Assembly: GCF_002088275.1 (NCBI RefSeq)
Contig: NZ_AQQS01000001.1
Span: 248,001-312,000, forward strand
Reading direction: 5' to 3'
DNA: 64,000 nt
Source of the DNA: Aurantimonas sp. 22II-16-19i
Lineage (GTDB): Bacteria > Pseudomonadota > Alphaproteobacteria > Rhizobiales > Rhizobiaceae
The first letter of the stretch is position 1, and every line of letters starts with the position of its first letter. Made by a program: the position numbers and the translations under genes. This document shows positions 43,310 through 53,895 of the stretch, in pieces. Under the pieces are notes generated by a model that ran no database searches, was not told the DNA's origin, and was given only the letters and a program-made list of their open reading frames with translations.

Positions 43310-44989
43310 TCAGCCGAGGATGCCCGGCAGCTTCAGCCCCTTCTCCGTCGCACATTCCAGCGCATCCTCGTAGCCGGCGTCGGCATGGCGCATGACGCCA
43401 GTGGCCGGGTCGTTCCACAGGACGCGTTCGAGGCGCCGGGCCGCATCCTCGGTGCCGTCCGCGACGATCACCATGCCGGCATGCTGGGAAAACCCCATGC
43501 CGACGCCGCCGCCATGATGCAGCGACACCCAGGTCGCTCCGGAGGCGGTGTTGAGCAGGGCGTTGAGCAGCGGCCAGTCGGAGACCGCGTCCGAGCCGTC
43601 CTTCATCGCCTCGGTCTCCCGGTTGGGCGAGGCGACGGAGCCCGAATCCAGGTGATCCCGGCCGATCACCACCGGCGCCTTCAATTCGCCCGAGGCGACC
43701 ATCTCGTTGAAGGCGAGGCCGAGGCGATGCCGGTCGCCGAGCCCGACCCAGCAGATCCGCGACGGCAGCCCCTGGAAGCGGATGCGCTCGCGCGCCATGT
43801 CGAGCCAGTTGTGCAGATGGGCGTCGTCGGGCAGCAGTTCCTTCACCCGCTGGTCGGTCCGGTAGATGTCCTCGGGATCGCCCGAGAGCGCCGCCCAGCG
43901 GAACGGCCCGATGCCCCGGCAGAACAGCGGCCGGATATAGGCCGGCACGAAGCCCGGAAAGGCGAAGGCGTCGTCGACCCCCTCCTCCAGCGCCATCTGG
44001 CGGATGTTGTTGCCGTAGTCGACGGTCGGAACTCCGGCTTTGTAGAGGTCGAGCATCGCCTTCACATGGACCGCCATGGACGCCTTTGCGGCCCTGGTGA
44101 CGGCCTTGGGATCGCGCTCGCGCTTCTCTTCCCATTCGGCGAGACTCCAGCCGGCCGGCAGGTAGCCGTTGACCGGGTCGTGGGCCGAGGTCTGGTCGGT
44201 GAGGATGTCGGGCCTGACCCCGCGCCGCACCATTTCCGGCAGGATCTCCGCCATGTTGCCCAGAAGTGCGACCGAAACAGGCTTCCTCGCTGCGGCCGCC
44301 TCCGCCATCATCGCCAGCGCCTCGTCGAGATCGGCCGCCTGCCTGTCGACATAGCCGGTCTTCAGGCGGAATTCGATCGAGGACGGGCGGCACTCGACGG
44401 CGAGGCAGGAGGCGCCGGCCATGGTGGCGGCCAGCGTCTGCGCCCCGCCCATGCCCCCCAATCCGGCCGTCAGGATCCAGCGACCGGAGAGGTCGCCGCC
44501 GTAATGCTGGCGGCCCATCTCGACGAAGGTCTCATAGGTGCCCTGCACGATGCCCTGGGAGCCGATGTAGATCCACGAGCCGGCCGTCATCTGGCCGTAC
44601 ATGGCGAGGCCCTTCTTATCGAGCTCGTTGAAATGGTCCCAGGTCGCCCAGTGCGGCACGAGGTTGGAATTGGCGATGAGGACGCGGGGTGCGTCCTTGT
44701 GGGTCCGGAACACCCCCACCGGCTTGCCGGACTGGACCAGCAGCGTCTCGTCGCTCTCCAGCTCGCGCAGCGCCGCGACGATGCGATCGAAGCTCGCCCA
44801 GTCCCGCGCCGCCCGGCCGATGCCGCCATAGACGACGAGTTCGCCCGGCTTTTCCGCGACCTCGGCGTCGAGATTGTTCATCAGCATGCGCAAGGGCGCC
44901 TCGGTGAGCCAGCTCTTGGCCGAAATCTCGCTGCCGCGAGGCGCGGAGATCCGGCGGGCGTTGTCGAGGCGGGGGGTCGGACCGGTCAT
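43310..44989 (-). CDS. hutU: urocanate hydratase
   Basis: Converts urocanate to imidazolone propionate with tightly bound NAD, second step of histidine degradation. 559 residues, full length. Recognisable segments are [92 protein letters not shown], and [31 protein letters not shown] with the catalytic loop. Lies 13 bases downstream of hutH and ends the leftward hutI-hutH-hutU operon. Confidence 0.97.
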   Translation of the reverse strand: MTGPTPRLDNARRISAPRGSEISAKSWLTEAPLRMLMNNLDAEVAEKPGELVVYGGIGRAARDWASFDRIVAALRELESDETLLVQSGKPVGVFRTHKDAPRVLIANSNLVPHWATWDHFNELDKKGLAMYGQMTAGSWIYIGSQGIVQGTYETFVEMGRQHYGGDLSGRWILTAGLGGMGGAQTLAATMAGASCLAVECRPSSIEFRLKTGYVDRQAADLDEALAMMAEAAAARKPVSVALLGNMAEILPEMVRRGVRPDILTDQTSAHDPVNGYLPAGWSLAEWEEKRERDPKAVTRAAKASMAVHVKAMLDLYKAGVPTVDYGNNIRQMALEEGVDDAFAFPGFVPAYIRPLFCRGIGPFRWAALSGDPEDIYRTDQRVKELLPDDAHLHNWLDMARERIRFQGLPSRICWVGLGDRHRLGLAFNEMVASGELKAPVVIGRDHLDSGSVASPNRETEAMKDGSDAVSDWPLLNALLNTASGATWVSLHHGGGVGMGFSQHAGMVIVADGTEDAARRLERVLWNDPATGVMRHADAGYEDALECATEKGLKLPGILG

Positions 44990-45002
44990 GGGCTGGGTCT
45001 CC

Positions 45003-46538
45003 TCAGGCGAGCGTCGGCAAGGTGAGCGGGGCGACGGCGTCGATCAGGGCGCCGGAGACGACGAGTTCCCGGGCCGCCACGATGTCGGGATGGAAATGCC
45101 GGTCGTCCTGAAGCGTCGGGACTTCCGCGCGCAGCAGCCGGCGCACCGCCTCGAGGGGCGGGCTGGATGAGAGCCCGCCGACGAGGTCGCAGCCCTGCGC
45201 CGCGGCCAGCAGCTCGATCGCGACGACGTTCGACAGGTTTTCCGCCATAGCCAGCAGGCGCCGGGCGCCATGGGCCGCCATGGAGACGTGGTCTTCCTGG
45301 TTCGCCGAGGTCGGGATGGAATCGACGCTTGCCGGGTAGGCTCGCTGCTTGTTCTCCGAGACCAGCGCGGCGGCGGTCACCTGCGGGATCATGAAGCCGG
45401 AGTTGAGCCCCGGCTTCGGCGTCAGGAAGGCCGGCAGCAGCGACAGCACCGGATCGACCAGCAGCGAGACCCGCCGCTCGGCGATCGAGCCGATCTCGCA
45501 GATCGCCAGCGCGATCATGTCGGCGGCGAAGGCCACCGGCTCGGCGTGGAAGTTGCCGCCGGACAGGGCCTCGTCCGCATCGGCGAAGATCAGCGGATTG
45601 TCGGAGACGCCGTTCGCCTCGGTTTCCAGCGTCACCGCCGCCTGGCGCAACAGATCGAGTACGGCGCCCATCACCTGGGGCTGGCAGCGCAGGCAATAGG
45701 GATCCTGCACGCGCTCGTCGCCGACCCGGTGCGAGGCGCGGATCTGCGACCCCTCCATCAGCATCCGCAGCGCCTCGGCCGTCTCGATCTGCCCCTTGTG
45801 GCGGCGCAAGGCGTGGATGCGCGCGTCGAAGGGCGTGTCGGAGCCTCTGGCGGCGTCGGTCGACAGCGCCCCGGTGACGAGGGCGGACTGGTAGAGCCGT
45901 TCCGCCGCAAACAGGCCCGCCAGCGCGCTGGCGGTGGAAAACTGCGTGCCGTTGAGGAGTGCCAGCCCTTCCTTCGGGCCGAGCACGACGGGTTCGAGCC
46001 CGGCCGCCCGCAGCGCCTCCTCCGCCGGCATGCGGACATCGCCCGAAACGATCTCGCCGACGCCGATCATCGCCGCCGTCATGTGGGCGAGCGGCGCGAG
46101 ATCACCCGACGCCCCGACCGAACCCTGGCAGGGCACCACGGGAGTCAGCCCCCTAGCGAGCATGGCCTCCAGCAGCTGAACCGTCGACAGCTGCACGCCG
46201 GACGCACCCTGCGCCAGCGACGCCAGCTTCAGCGCCATCATCAGCCGGGCGACCGGCACCGGCATCGGCTCGCCGACGCCGGCGGCATGGGAGAGGACGA
46301 TGTTGCGCTGGAGCGTCTCCAGGTCCGCCTCGCCGATGCGGACGCTGGCGAGCTTCCCGAAGCCGGTGTTGATGCCGTAGACCGGCTCGCCCCGCGCCAG
46401 GATCCGGCGCACGGCAGCGGCGGAGGCTTCCACCAGCGGAAACGCCGCCGGGTCGAGGGACGGCACGGCGCCGCGGTAGATCGCGCGCCAGCCGGCGAGC
46501 GGGACGTTGCCCGGCTCGATCATCACCACATCGGTCAT
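45003..46538 (-). CDS. hutH: histidine ammonia-lyase
   Basis: Deaminates histidine to urocanate. 511 residues, standard size. The self-forming MIO cofactor triad is Ala143-Ser144-Gly145 in [16 protein letters not shown]. Other family segments are [12 protein letters not shown] (active-site Tyr), [44 protein letters not shown] and [21 protein letters not shown]. Start chosen at 46538 ([10 protein letters not shown]) because it overlaps the hutI stop by 4 bases; the open frame to 46712 lies inside hutI. Confidence 0.97.
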   Translation of the reverse strand: MTDVVMIEPGNVPLAGWRAIYRGAVPSLDPAAFPLVEASAAAVRRILARGEPVYGINTGFGKLASVRIGEADLETLQRNIVLSHAAGVGEPMPVPVARLMMALKLASLAQGASGVQLSTVQLLEAMLARGLTPVVPCQGSVGASGDLAPLAHMTAAMIGVGEIVSGDVRMPAEEALRAAGLEPVVLGPKEGLALLNGTQFSTASALAGLFAAERLYQSALVTGALSTDAARGSDTPFDARIHALRRHKGQIETAEALRMLMEGSQIRASHRVGDERVQDPYCLRCQPQVMGAVLDLLRQAAVTLETEANGVSDNPLIFADADEALSGGNFHAEPVAFAADMIALAICEIGSIAERRVSLLVDPVLSLLPAFLTPKPGLNSGFMIPQVTAAALVSENKQRAYPASVDSIPTSANQEDHVSMAAHGARRLLAMAENLSNVVAIELLAAAQGCDLVGGLSSSPPLEAVRRLLRAEVPTLQDDRHFHPDIVAARELVVSGALIDAVAPLTLPTLA

Positions 46539-47773
46539 CTGCCCCTCCAGACACGGGCATGGAGCGGATTGAAACCCATGCGATAGACGAGTTCGGCCGG
46601 GCTCTCGATGTCCCAGATGGCGAGGTCGGCGGACTTGCCGGCATCCAGCGTGCCTGCCTCGGCCTCGAGCCCCAGCGCCTTCGCCGCATGGCGGGTGACG
46701 CCGAGGAGGCACTCGTCGACGGTCATGCGGAACAGCGTCGCCGCCATGTTCATGGTCAGGAGCAGCGAGGTCAGCGGCGAGGTGCCGGGATTGCAGTCGG
46801 TCGCGACGGCCATCGCCACGCCCTGCCGGCGGAAGCTCTCGATCGGCGGGACCTTGGTCTCGCGGATGAAATAGAAGGCGCCCGGCAGCATCACCGCGAC
46901 GGTGCCGGCCCTCGCCATCGCGGCGGCGCCGGCCTCGCTGGTATATTCCAGGTGATCGGCCGACAGCGCGCCGTAGCTGGCGGCGAGCGCTGCGCCGGAG
47001 AGGTCGGAGAGCTGGTCGGCATGCAGCTTCACCGGCAGCCCGGCGGCCCGCGCGGCGTCGAAGACCCGGGCGATCTCCTCCGGCGAGAAGGCGATCCCCT
47101 CGCAGAACCCGTCGACCGCGTCGGCGAGGCCCGTAGCGGCGATCGCCGGCAGCATCTCGCCTGCGACCTTCGCGATGAAGCCCGCCTTGTCGCCGGCATG
47201 TTCCGGCGGCAGCGCATGGGCGCCGAGGAAGGTCGTGCGCACCCTCACCGGCCGTTCCGTGCCCAGGCGGCGCGCGGCGCGCAGGCTCTTCGCCTCGTTC
47301 TCGGTGTCGAGCCCGTAGCCGGACTTCACCTCGATCGTGGTGACGCCCTCGGCGATCAGCGTGTCGAGCCGGGGCAGCGCCTCGGCGACCAGCCGGTCCT
47401 CGCTCGCCTCCCGCAGGGCTCTGACCGAGGAGACGATCCCGCCGCCGGCCCTGGCCACTTCCTCGTAGCTCGCCCCCGCCAGCCGCAGCTCGAATTCCCG
47501 GGCGCGGTTGCCGGCCCAGACGAGATGGGTGTGGCAGTCGATCAGGCCCGGCGTGATCCAGCGGCCTTCGCAGTCGACGGTCTCGATGCCCCCGGTCGGC
47601 TCGAGCAGGGCGGCGGGGAGCTCCGCCTCCGGTCCGGCGAAGGCGATCCTGCCGGAGCTGGCGAGCACCGCACCCTTCTCGACGGTCCCGAGCCCCGGCC
47701 TGTCGGCCCGCATGGTGGCGAGCCGGGCATTGCGCCAGAGTTTCGGCGGCGGATTATGATCGATGGAGGCCAT
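46535..47773 (-). CDS. hutI: imidazolonepropionase
   Basis: Opens imidazolone propionate to formiminoglutamate; metal-dependent amidohydrolase, 412 residues. Motifs: [20 protein letters not shown] (metal His pair and substrate Arg), [47 protein letters not shown], and [14 protein letters not shown] with the catalytic Asp. Start at 47773 with GAGCCTCTCGACC-type purine content upstream. First gene of the leftward hut operon, 90 bases from the divergent hutF. The longer open frame to 48367 runs antisense to hutF and is rejected. Confidence 0.96.
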   Translation of the reverse strand: MASIDHNPPPKLWRNARLATMRADRPGLGTVEKGAVLASSGRIAFAGPEAELPAALLEPTGGIETVDCEGRWITPGLIDCHTHLVWAGNRAREFELRLAGASYEEVARAGGGIVSSVRALREASEDRLVAEALPRLDTLIAEGVTTIEVKSGYGLDTENEAKSLRAARRLGTERPVRVRTTFLGAHALPPEHAGDKAGFIAKVAGEMLPAIAATGLADAVDGFCEGIAFSPEEIARVFDAARAAGLPVKLHADQLSDLSGAALAASYGALSADHLEYTSEAGAAAMARAGTVAVMLPGAFYFIRETKVPPIESFRRQGVAMAVATDCNPGTSPLTSLLLTMNMAATLFRMTVDECLLGVTRHAAKALGLEAEAGTLDAGKSADLAIWDIESPAELVYRMGFNPLHARVWRGR

Positions 47774-47807
47774 GGCGCACCCTTGGTCGAGAGGCTCGCT
47801 TTTCATC

Positions 47808-47819
47808 ATGTATAGACAT
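47808..47819. promoter_or_regulatory. HutC-like operator between hutI and hutF
   Basis: The partial palindrome atgtatagacat (ATGT/ACAT arms around a TA core) fits the TGTmTAkACA pattern described for HutC-family repressors. It lies in the 90-base gap of the divergent hut promoters. A second small inverted repeat, ccggc/gccgg at 47825-47841, follows. Control of both hut transcripts by a HutC encoded elsewhere is inference. Confidence 0.6.
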
Positions 47820-47863
47820 AATATCCGGCCTCGCAAGCCGGAGATGCAGACGAGGAGGCCGAA

Positions 47864-49222
47864 ATGCCGACGATCCATGCCGAGACCGCCCTCACCCCCG
47901 ACGGCTGGAGGACGAACGTCCGGCTGGAGATCGAGGGTGCTCGCATCGCCGCGGTCAGGCAAGGCCCGCCGCTGCCCGGCGACGAGCGCGCCGCGATCCT
48001 CGTGCCGGCCATGGCGAACCTTCACAGCCACGCCTTCCAGCGGGCGATGGCGGGGCTGGCGGAGATGCGCGGCCCCGGCACCGACACCTTCTGGGTCTGG
48101 CGCGAGACGATGTACCGCTTCGCCCTCGCCATGACGCCGGACGAGGTCGCGGCGGTGGCCGCGCAGCTCTATGTGGAGATGCTGGAGGCCGGCTTCGGCT
48201 CGGTCGGCGAGTTCCACTATCTCCATCACGACCATGACGGCCGGCCCTATGGCGACCTCGGCGCCATGGCCGGCGCGATCGCGGCGGCCGCCGGCGAGGC
48301 CGGTATCGGCCTGACGCTGATCCCCGTCCTCTACGCCCATGCGACCTTCGGCGGCGCAGCGCCCCATCCGGGCCAGAGGCGCTTCATCTGCGACCGCGAC
48401 ACCTTCGCCCGCCTCGTCGAGGTATCAGAGGACGCGCTGGCCGATCTTCCCGGCGGCGTCCTCGGCGTTGCCGCCCACAGCCTGCGCGCCGTCACCCCCG
48501 ACGAACTCGCCTTCGCCGCCAAGCTCCGGCCGAATGCGCCGATGCACATCCATGCGGCCGAACAGGTGAAGGAGGTCGAGGATTGCCTCGCCTGGTCGGG
48601 CCGGCGCCCGGTCGAATGGCTGCTGGAACATGCCGGGCTCGACCGGCGCTGGTGCCTGATCCATGCGACCCACATGACACCCGGGGAGACGAGTCTGCTT
48701 GCGCAAAGCGGCGCGGTCGCCGGTCTCTGCCCGATCACCGAGGCGAGCCTCGGCGACGGCTTCTTCCCGGCGCCCGAGTTCAAGGCGGCCGGCGGGAGCT
48801 TCGGCATCGGCTCGGATTCGAACGTCCTGATCGGCATCACCGACGAACTGCGCCAGCTCGAAACCGCCCAGCGCCTCCACCGGCAGAGCCGCAACGTCCT
48901 TGCCCAACCCGGCGCCTCCACCGGCCATGCGCTCTTCACCGCGGCGCTCGCGGGCGGGTCGCAGGCGCTCGGCCGGCCGGCACCCGGGATCGCCGAGGGC
49001 GGACCGGCCGATCTCGTCTCCCTCGACGCCGACCATCCGGCGCTGGTCGGCAAGTCCGGCGACGCCCTCCTCGACGCCTGGATCTTCGCCGCCTCGCGGC
49101 CGGCGGTCGACGGCGTCTGGGTCGCCGGCGAAAGGCGCGTCAGCGGCGGACGGCACTATGCGCGCGAGGCGGTGTTCCGGCGGTTTCGCTCGGCGGTGGA
49201 GACGCTGGCGGCACGGGTCTGA
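47864..49222 (+). CDS. hutF: formimidoylglutamate deiminase
   Basis: Deaminates formiminoglutamate to N-formylglutamate, the alphaproteobacterial and pseudomonad branch of histidine degradation. Amidohydrolase fold, 452 residues. Metal motif [14 protein letters not shown] (HxH), [47 protein letters not shown] and [20 protein letters not shown] (catalytic Asp) match HutF. Start 47864 has GAGGAGG upstream. The next enzyme, formylglutamate amidohydrolase (HutG), is not encoded in the window. Confidence 0.96.
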   Translation: MPTIHAETALTPDGWRTNVRLEIEGARIAAVRQGPPLPGDERAAILVPAMANLHSHAFQRAMAGLAEMRGPGTDTFWVWRETMYRFALAMTPDEVAAVAAQLYVEMLEAGFGSVGEFHYLHHDHDGRPYGDLGAMAGAIAAAAGEAGIGLTLIPVLYAHATFGGAAPHPGQRRFICDRDTFARLVEVSEDALADLPGGVLGVAAHSLRAVTPDELAFAAKLRPNAPMHIHAAEQVKEVEDCLAWSGRRPVEWLLEHAGLDRRWCLIHATHMTPGETSLLAQSGAVAGLCPITEASLGDGFFPAPEFKAAGGSFGIGSDSNVLIGITDELRQLETAQRLHRQSRNVLAQPGASTGHALFTAALAGGSQALGRPAPGIAEGGPADLVSLDADHPALVGKSGDALLDAWIFAASRPAVDGVWVAGERRVSGGRHYAREAVFRRFRSAVETLAARV

Positions 49223-49294
49223 CGCGAAGATGCGGCAGCGGCTCATCGGCTGTTCGGCGAGACGCCGGCATGCCGCTGTTGCCGCCGTCGCGGG

Positions 49295-50086
49295 TTAGAA
49301 ATTCAGGTCCTTGCGAAGCGCATCGAGGGCGATCCCGGCATAGACCTGATAGCCGAGCGGCGTGAAGTGGACGCCGTCGCTGGCCCGGATGATCTTGCTG
49401 GAGCCGTCGAGCGTATAGGTCTCGGAATAGTCCCCGTCCGCGCAGGCAAAGGCACCCCAGGCGTCGATGAAGGTGGCGCCGTTGGCCTCGGCCACCTCCC
49501 GGAAGATCTGGTTCAGATAGGCGTAGTCCTCTTGGAACCGGTTCTTGCGGGTGATCGGCAGGCTCAGCCAGTAGACCTTGATCCCCTTGTCGCTGAAGGC
49601 CTTGACGATCTTCGCGACCCGGGTCCGATAGCGCTCCTCCCAGGCGTCCTGCTTGTAGTGGTAGGCCTTGCCGTTCTCGCGGATGGTCTGAAGGTCGTTG
49701 GCGCCGAAGACCAGGAGCGCCGCATCCATCGCCCGGTCCGCCAGCTTGCCGGCCGCCTCGGGCCAGTCGTAGCGATCGCTGCGGGCGATGCCGGTATTGA
49801 CCCGGGCGTATTTGGTCACGGCGACATTGGCCTCGCTGCGGACGAGCTGGGCGAGGCCCGCATAGACGCCTTCCCCGAGCGAGTCGCCCAGGACGGCGAT
49901 GTGGTAGTCGCGCGGCTGCGCCACTGCGGCCGACGCGGCGGCGATCGTGTCCTCGTCGCCCCCCGCCTTCGCGGCGACATCGATCGCCGCGGCGGGCTGC
50001 AGCGAGACGAGGCAAAGCATGAGGGCCAGCGCCCAGGCGGACGAGCGGGACACGTCCCGCCTCCCCCTGCTGACGAAGAATTTCAT
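49295..50086 (-). CDS. secreted SGNH/GDSL hydrolase (DUF459-like)
   Basis: Periplasmic esterase-fold protein, 263 residues. The signal peptide MKFFVSRGRRDVSRSSAWALALMLCLVSLQPAAA precedes a spacer and the SGNH domain: block I HIAVLGDSLGEGVYAGL (Ser), block III DAALLVFGANDLQTI (Asn), and block V ASDGVHFTPLGYQVYAG (Asp, His). It resembles DUF459 proteins, often linked to cell-envelope or exopolysaccharide acyl-group chemistry. It is divergent from the SGNH lipoprotein gene. Start at 50086; the upstream in-frame part to 50152 is charged and would bury the signal peptide. Confidence 0.85.
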   Translation of the reverse strand: MKFFVSRGRRDVSRSSAWALALMLCLVSLQPAAAIDVAAKAGGDEDTIAAASAAVAQPRDYHIAVLGDSLGEGVYAGLAQLVRSEANVAVTKYARVNTGIARSDRYDWPEAAGKLADRAMDAALLVFGANDLQTIRENGKAYHYKQDAWEERYRTRVAKIVKAFSDKGIKVYWLSLPITRKNRFQEDYAYLNQIFREVAEANGATFIDAWGAFACADGDYSETYTLDGSSKIIRASDGVHFTPLGYQVYAGIALDALRKDLNF

Positions 50087-50330
50087 CGAGAGGATCTCCC
50101 TGTTGACCTCGCTGCCCCGGCGGAGCGCGAATATACCGCCGCCCCGCCGCAAGATGAAGTTAACCGCGGCCCCGGTCGAACTTTTGCCGTGTTCGTTGCA
50201 TTTTTAGCATTGACGGGGGTGAAGCGCCGGATCGGGGGGCGTTCACGGAAAATTACCCAAAACCATCGAGGCTCGACGAGCGGGCCGATTTTTTGTCGTG
50301 GAGACACATCATCACGGATTGGGGGCAAGC

Positions 50331-51953
50331 GTGACCGAACGGAACAGTCAGGCGCTCGCGGCGAGCGGCATGGGGCCTTACGCCGGCGCGCGTCGCCACG
50401 GGGCGTCCCGGCAGATCGCGGTCCTGATGGCCGCGGCGGCACTCTTCGCCGGCTGCACCGACAGGTCGAGGGACCTCGAAGAGGCGTTGCGTTCGGTGAA
50501 GCCCTCCACCAGCACCCATCAGCAGGCTGACGCATCGGAGCCGGCGCTGCCTCGCGCGGAACGTCTCGCCGCCGGTAAGTCCGGCCGTATTCTGCGCCAG
50601 GCGGCGACCGATCGGGCGCAGGCCGAGAAGGTGATGGCCGCCGTCGCGCCGCCCGCGCCGCTTCTGACCGCCGAGCTCGGCTCCCGCGTCGTCGCCGGCG
50701 CTGCGGCGCAGTCCGGCACCCAGCGCCCGGCCCATCCGCTGCTGATGGCGACCGCTTACGGATCCGACGGGCTGAACCGCGGACTGACCCCGCCCGACCT
50801 CGTCAAGCGCAAGGGGGTGGAGATGCCCACCGGGGACGACGGCCCGCTCGCGAGATTCCATGCCAAGCTCGCGGCGCTGAAGAACGGCACGCGGCGCGAA
50901 CCCGTCACCATCCTCCATATCGGCGATTCCCACGTCGCGGCAGACTCCTTCACGCGGGGCATCCGCTCGCGCCTCCAGGCCGCCTATGGCGATGCGGGCC
51001 GCGGCCAGGTCATCCCGGCGAAGGTGTTTCCCTATGCCGGCGCGGCCCAGGTCTCGATGGACCGCTCCGGCCCCTGGCAGGCGGCGTCCAGCCTCAAGGT
51101 GAAGTCAGGCCCCTACGGCGTCTCCGGTATCAGGCTCTCATCGAGCGCGAAGAGCGCGAAGATGACGCTGTCGAGCGAGACCGGCCCGTTCGACTGGGCC
51201 TCGGTCACGATGGTCACCGGCCCGAAGGCCGGCGGCGTGACGATCAGCGCGGGGGGCAAGAGCCAGACCTTTTCGGCCCGCGCCGACAAGCCCGGCTCGA
51301 CCACCGTCCGGCTCGCCGCAAAGGCCGACAGCGTCACCGTCAGCCCGGCCGGCGACGGCACCACGACGATCCTCGACTGGGGCACCGGCCGCGATGTGCC
51401 GGGCGTGCGCTACGTCAATTTCGGCATCGTCGGCGCGACGGTCGACGTGACGAAGCGCTGGGACGAGACCCTCGTCGCCAACGACGTCAGGGCGATCGCG
51501 CCCGACCTCATCGTCTATGGCTACGGCACCAACGAGGGCTACGACGACAATCTCGACCTCGCCGCCTACCGCAAGACGGCCGCCCGCTTCGTTTCCATCT
51601 TGAAGGCCGCCGCGCCGCAGGCCGATCTCGCCTTCGCCGGCGCCGCCGACGGCCTGACCCGGCGCTCCAGCCGCGGCCCGGCCTGCGCCGGCGGCTGGCG
51701 CTCGCCGATCAAGCTCGCCGGCGTGCGCGAGACGATCGAGCAGTTGGCCAGGGACGAGAATGCCGGCTTCTGGGACTGGTCGGAAGCGATGGGCGGACGC
51801 TGCAAGATCGATGCCTGGGCCGAGCGCGGCCTCGCCGCCAAGGACCGCGTCCATCTGACCGCGAAGGGCTATGACCGCAGCGCCGAGAGCTTCGTCGACG
51901 GCCTGCTGCTGCCGGCCTCCAAGGGTGACACGCCGGTCGCGTCGCTGAACTGA
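50331..51953 (+). CDS. SGNH-fold lipoprotein, probable polysaccharide O-acetylation component
   Basis: 540-residue lipoprotein with lipobox LFAGC (Cys42) after MAAAA. Residues 60-170 are low-complexity and probably a linker. The SGNH domain starts with ILHIGDSHVAADSFTRGIRSRLQAAYG (Ser), continues with a beta-rich inserted domain (about residues 230-350), then LIVYGYGTNEGYDD (Asn) and KDRVHLTAKGYDRSAESF (catalytic His). This two-part layout resembles AlgX/AlgJ-like acetyltransferases or PatB-like proteins that hand acetyl groups from an MBOAT protein to a polymer. Start GTG 50331 chosen for GGGGG six bases upstream; GTG 50298 is the alternative. The MBOAT gene follows after a 460-base gap. Confidence 0.8.
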   Translation: MTERNSQALAASGMGPYAGARRHGASRQIAVLMAAAALFAGCTDRSRDLEEALRSVKPSTSTHQQADASEPALPRAERLAAGKSGRILRQAATDRAQAEKVMAAVAPPAPLLTAELGSRVVAGAAAQSGTQRPAHPLLMATAYGSDGLNRGLTPPDLVKRKGVEMPTGDDGPLARFHAKLAALKNGTRREPVTILHIGDSHVAADSFTRGIRSRLQAAYGDAGRGQVIPAKVFPYAGAAQVSMDRSGPWQAASSLKVKSGPYGVSGIRLSSSAKSAKMTLSSETGPFDWASVTMVTGPKAGGVTISAGGKSQTFSARADKPGSTTVRLAAKADSVTVSPAGDGTTTILDWGTGRDVPGVRYVNFGIVGATVDVTKRWDETLVANDVRAIAPDLIVYGYGTNEGYDDNLDLAAYRKTAARFVSILKAAAPQADLAFAGAADGLTRRSSRGPACAGGWRSPIKLAGVRETIEQLARDENAGFWDWSEAMGGRCKIDAWAERGLAAKDRVHLTAKGYDRSAESFVDGLLLPASKGDTPVASLN

Positions 51954-52413
51954 CGGGACCGTTCGCGCCGCGCCGGCCGAGCGCCTCGCTCCATCCTGCC
52001 GTGATCTCGCGCCCCGAGTGGGTTCTTTCGTCAGAGCCTTGCGAAGGACGCAGAGCCTTTCGAAGGCCTTTGGCAAGGCCGGCGCAGAGACTGGACGTGC
52101 GGCCGTCGCCGATGCTCCTTGGCATCAACTCTGCCGATCCCCCGCGCAGATGCACGGCTGTCGCCGCAACCCTTGGAGCTGCGGGAGCCGACTCGCCAGC
52201 GCAAGGGCCCGATCACGATCCTTCCCGTCGACGCATAGGCCGCCCACCGACATCTGCCGCTGCGTCGCCTGAGCGACAGCACCGGAAACATCATTAACGA
52301 AGACTGTCGTTTTCCTCCCCAATCTTCCGGCCGCTGGCGCTTTCGCCAGCGGGATGGGTTAGAAGCGCCAGACCGTTCCGGCCGCTTCCTTTCCCGCCCC
52401 AAGGCTCGCCGAC
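51954..52413. other. intergenic region before the MBOAT gene: repeats and leader hairpins, no gene seen
   Basis: 460 bases without a supportable gene. It holds a near-perfect 16-bp direct repeat (52032-52047 and 52051-52066, one mismatch, period 19) and, close to the MBOAT start, a set of mutually exclusive hairpins (52331-52371). A relatively AT-rich patch near 52290-52315 may be the promoter. Confidence 0.55.
52331..52371 (+). promoter_or_regulatory. alternative hairpins in the MBOAT gene leader
   Basis: Segment 52331-52339 pairs perfectly with 52344-52352 (9 bp, 4-base loop). Segment 52334-52342 can instead pair perfectly with 52363-52371 (9 bp). The two structures exclude each other, as in attenuator or riboregulator leaders. 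They end 43 bases before the start codon. Function is inferred from geometry only. Confidence 0.4.
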
Positions 52414-53883
52414 TTGCTGTTCCCGACGCTCGATTTCGCCGTGTTCTTCCTGGTGGTCTTCGCGCTCGCCTGGGCGATGCGGACCATGGCCTCGGCCCGC
52501 AAGTCGCTGCTGCTCGCCGCGAGCTACGTCTTCTACGGCTACTGGGACTGGCGGTTCTGCTTTCTGCTCCTCGCAGCGTCGCTGATCGCCTGGGTGGCGG
52601 GCCTTGCCATCGATCGGACCGATGGAGAGAGGCAGAGACGGGCGGTGGTCGGCGCCTCCGTCGGGCTGCTGCTCGTCATTCTCGGCTTCTTCAAATATTA
52701 CGGCTTCTTCCTGGAATCCCTCGGGGATGTCCTGCGCCAGCTCGGCGTCGCGCGGGACCTGCCGCTGATGGCGGTCATCCTGCCGGTCGGCATCTCCTTC
52801 TTCACCTTCCAGGCGATCTCCTACATCGTCGACGTCTACCGCCGGGAGATCCCGGCGCAGCGATCGCCGCTCGATCTCCTCCTCTACGTCTCGTTCTTTC
52901 CCCAGCTCGTCGCCGGGCCGATCGTGCGGGCGCGCGATTTCCTGCCACAGCTCGATGAGCGGCCACGGCTGACGCGCTTCATGCTGTCCTACGGGCTGGT
53001 GCTGATCGTGGTCGGGCTGTTGAAGAAGATGGTCGTCGCCAACTGGCTGGCGACCCACCTCGTCGACGACGTCTTCCTGGTGCCCGACGCCCACGACACG
53101 CCGACGCTGCTTCTCGCCGCCTATGGCTATGCCGTGCAGATCTATTGCGACTTCTCCGGCTACAGCGACATGGCCATCGGCACGGCGGCGCTGCTCGGCT
53201 ATCACTTCCGCGAGAATTTCCGCCAGCCCTATCGCGCTGCCTCGCTGCAGGAATTCTGGCGGCGCTGGCACATCTCGTTGTCCGAGTGGCTGCGGGACTA
53301 TCTCTACAAGCCCCTCGGCGGCAGCCGGAACGGCAAGCTCGCCACCTATCGCAACCTGTTCCTGACGATGTTCCTCGGCGGCCTGTGGCACGGGGCGGCC
53401 TACAACTTTGCCATCTGGGGCGCGATGCACGGTGCGGCCCTCGGCCTCGAACGGGCGGTGCGCGAGCGCCTCTCACCCCGCCACGGCAGTTCGCCCGATG
53501 CCGCGTTCAGGCGCATCGCCCGGTCGCCGCGGCCCTGGCACGGCCATGGCATCGTCCGCGTCCTGGCGGTTCTCGCGACCTTTCATTTCGTGACGCTCGC
53601 CTGGATCTTCTTCCGCTCGGCGGATCTTCAGACGGCGCTCGCCTACCTGTCCGGGCTGATGGCGGCGAGCGGCGGCTTTGCGGCATGGACGCCGTTCCAC
53701 CTCCTCCTCGTCTTCCTGCCGCTGGCCTTCCACTTCACGCCGCACGATCTCGACCTTCGCTGCGGCCGGGCGATCCGCCGCTGGCCGACGGCGCTGACCG
53801 CCCTCGCCTTCGCCTTCGCTCTCGTGGTCATCCAGTGGATCTCACCGGCCGGCACGGCGCCCTTCATCTATTTCCAGTTCTGA
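52414..53883 (+). CDS. MBOAT family O-acyltransferase (AlgI-like)
   Basis: Membrane-bound O-acyltransferase, 489 residues, about 10-12 helices. Typical AlgI-like N-terminus MLFPTLDFAVFFLVVFALAWAM, then YVFYGYWDWRFCFLLLAASLIAWVAG, GISFFTFQAISYIVDVYRREIPAQRS, FFPQLVAGPIVRARDFLPQ, IYCDFSGYSDMAIGTAALLGY and FWRRWHISLSEWLRDYLYKPLGGSRNG. The catalytic His lies in LGGLWHGAAYNF. It moves acetyl groups across the inner membrane for polysaccharide O-acetylation, probably with the lipoprotein encoded upstream. The start is TTG at 52414, supported by the conserved N-terminus; no ATG fits. Confidence 0.92.
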   Translation: MLFPTLDFAVFFLVVFALAWAMRTMASARKSLLLAASYVFYGYWDWRFCFLLLAASLIAWVAGLAIDRTDGERQRRAVVGASVGLLLVILGFFKYYGFFLESLGDVLRQLGVARDLPLMAVILPVGISFFTFQAISYIVDVYRREIPAQRSPLDLLLYVSFFPQLVAGPIVRARDFLPQLDERPRLTRFMLSYGLVLIVVGLLKKMVVANWLATHLVDDVFLVPDAHDTPTLLLAAYGYAVQIYCDFSGYSDMAIGTAALLGYHFRENFRQPYRAASLQEFWRRWHISLSEWLRDYLYKPLGGSRNGKLATYRNLFLTMFLGGLWHGAAYNFAIWGAMHGAALGLERAVRERLSPRHGSSPDAAFRRIARSPRPWHGHGIVRVLAVLATFHFVTLAWIFFRSADLQTALAYLSGLMAASGGFAAWTPFHLLLVFLPLAFHFTPHDLDLRCGRAIRRWPTALTALAFAFALVVIQWISPAGTAPFIYFQF

Positions 53884-53895
53884 CCGGGAGCACCC

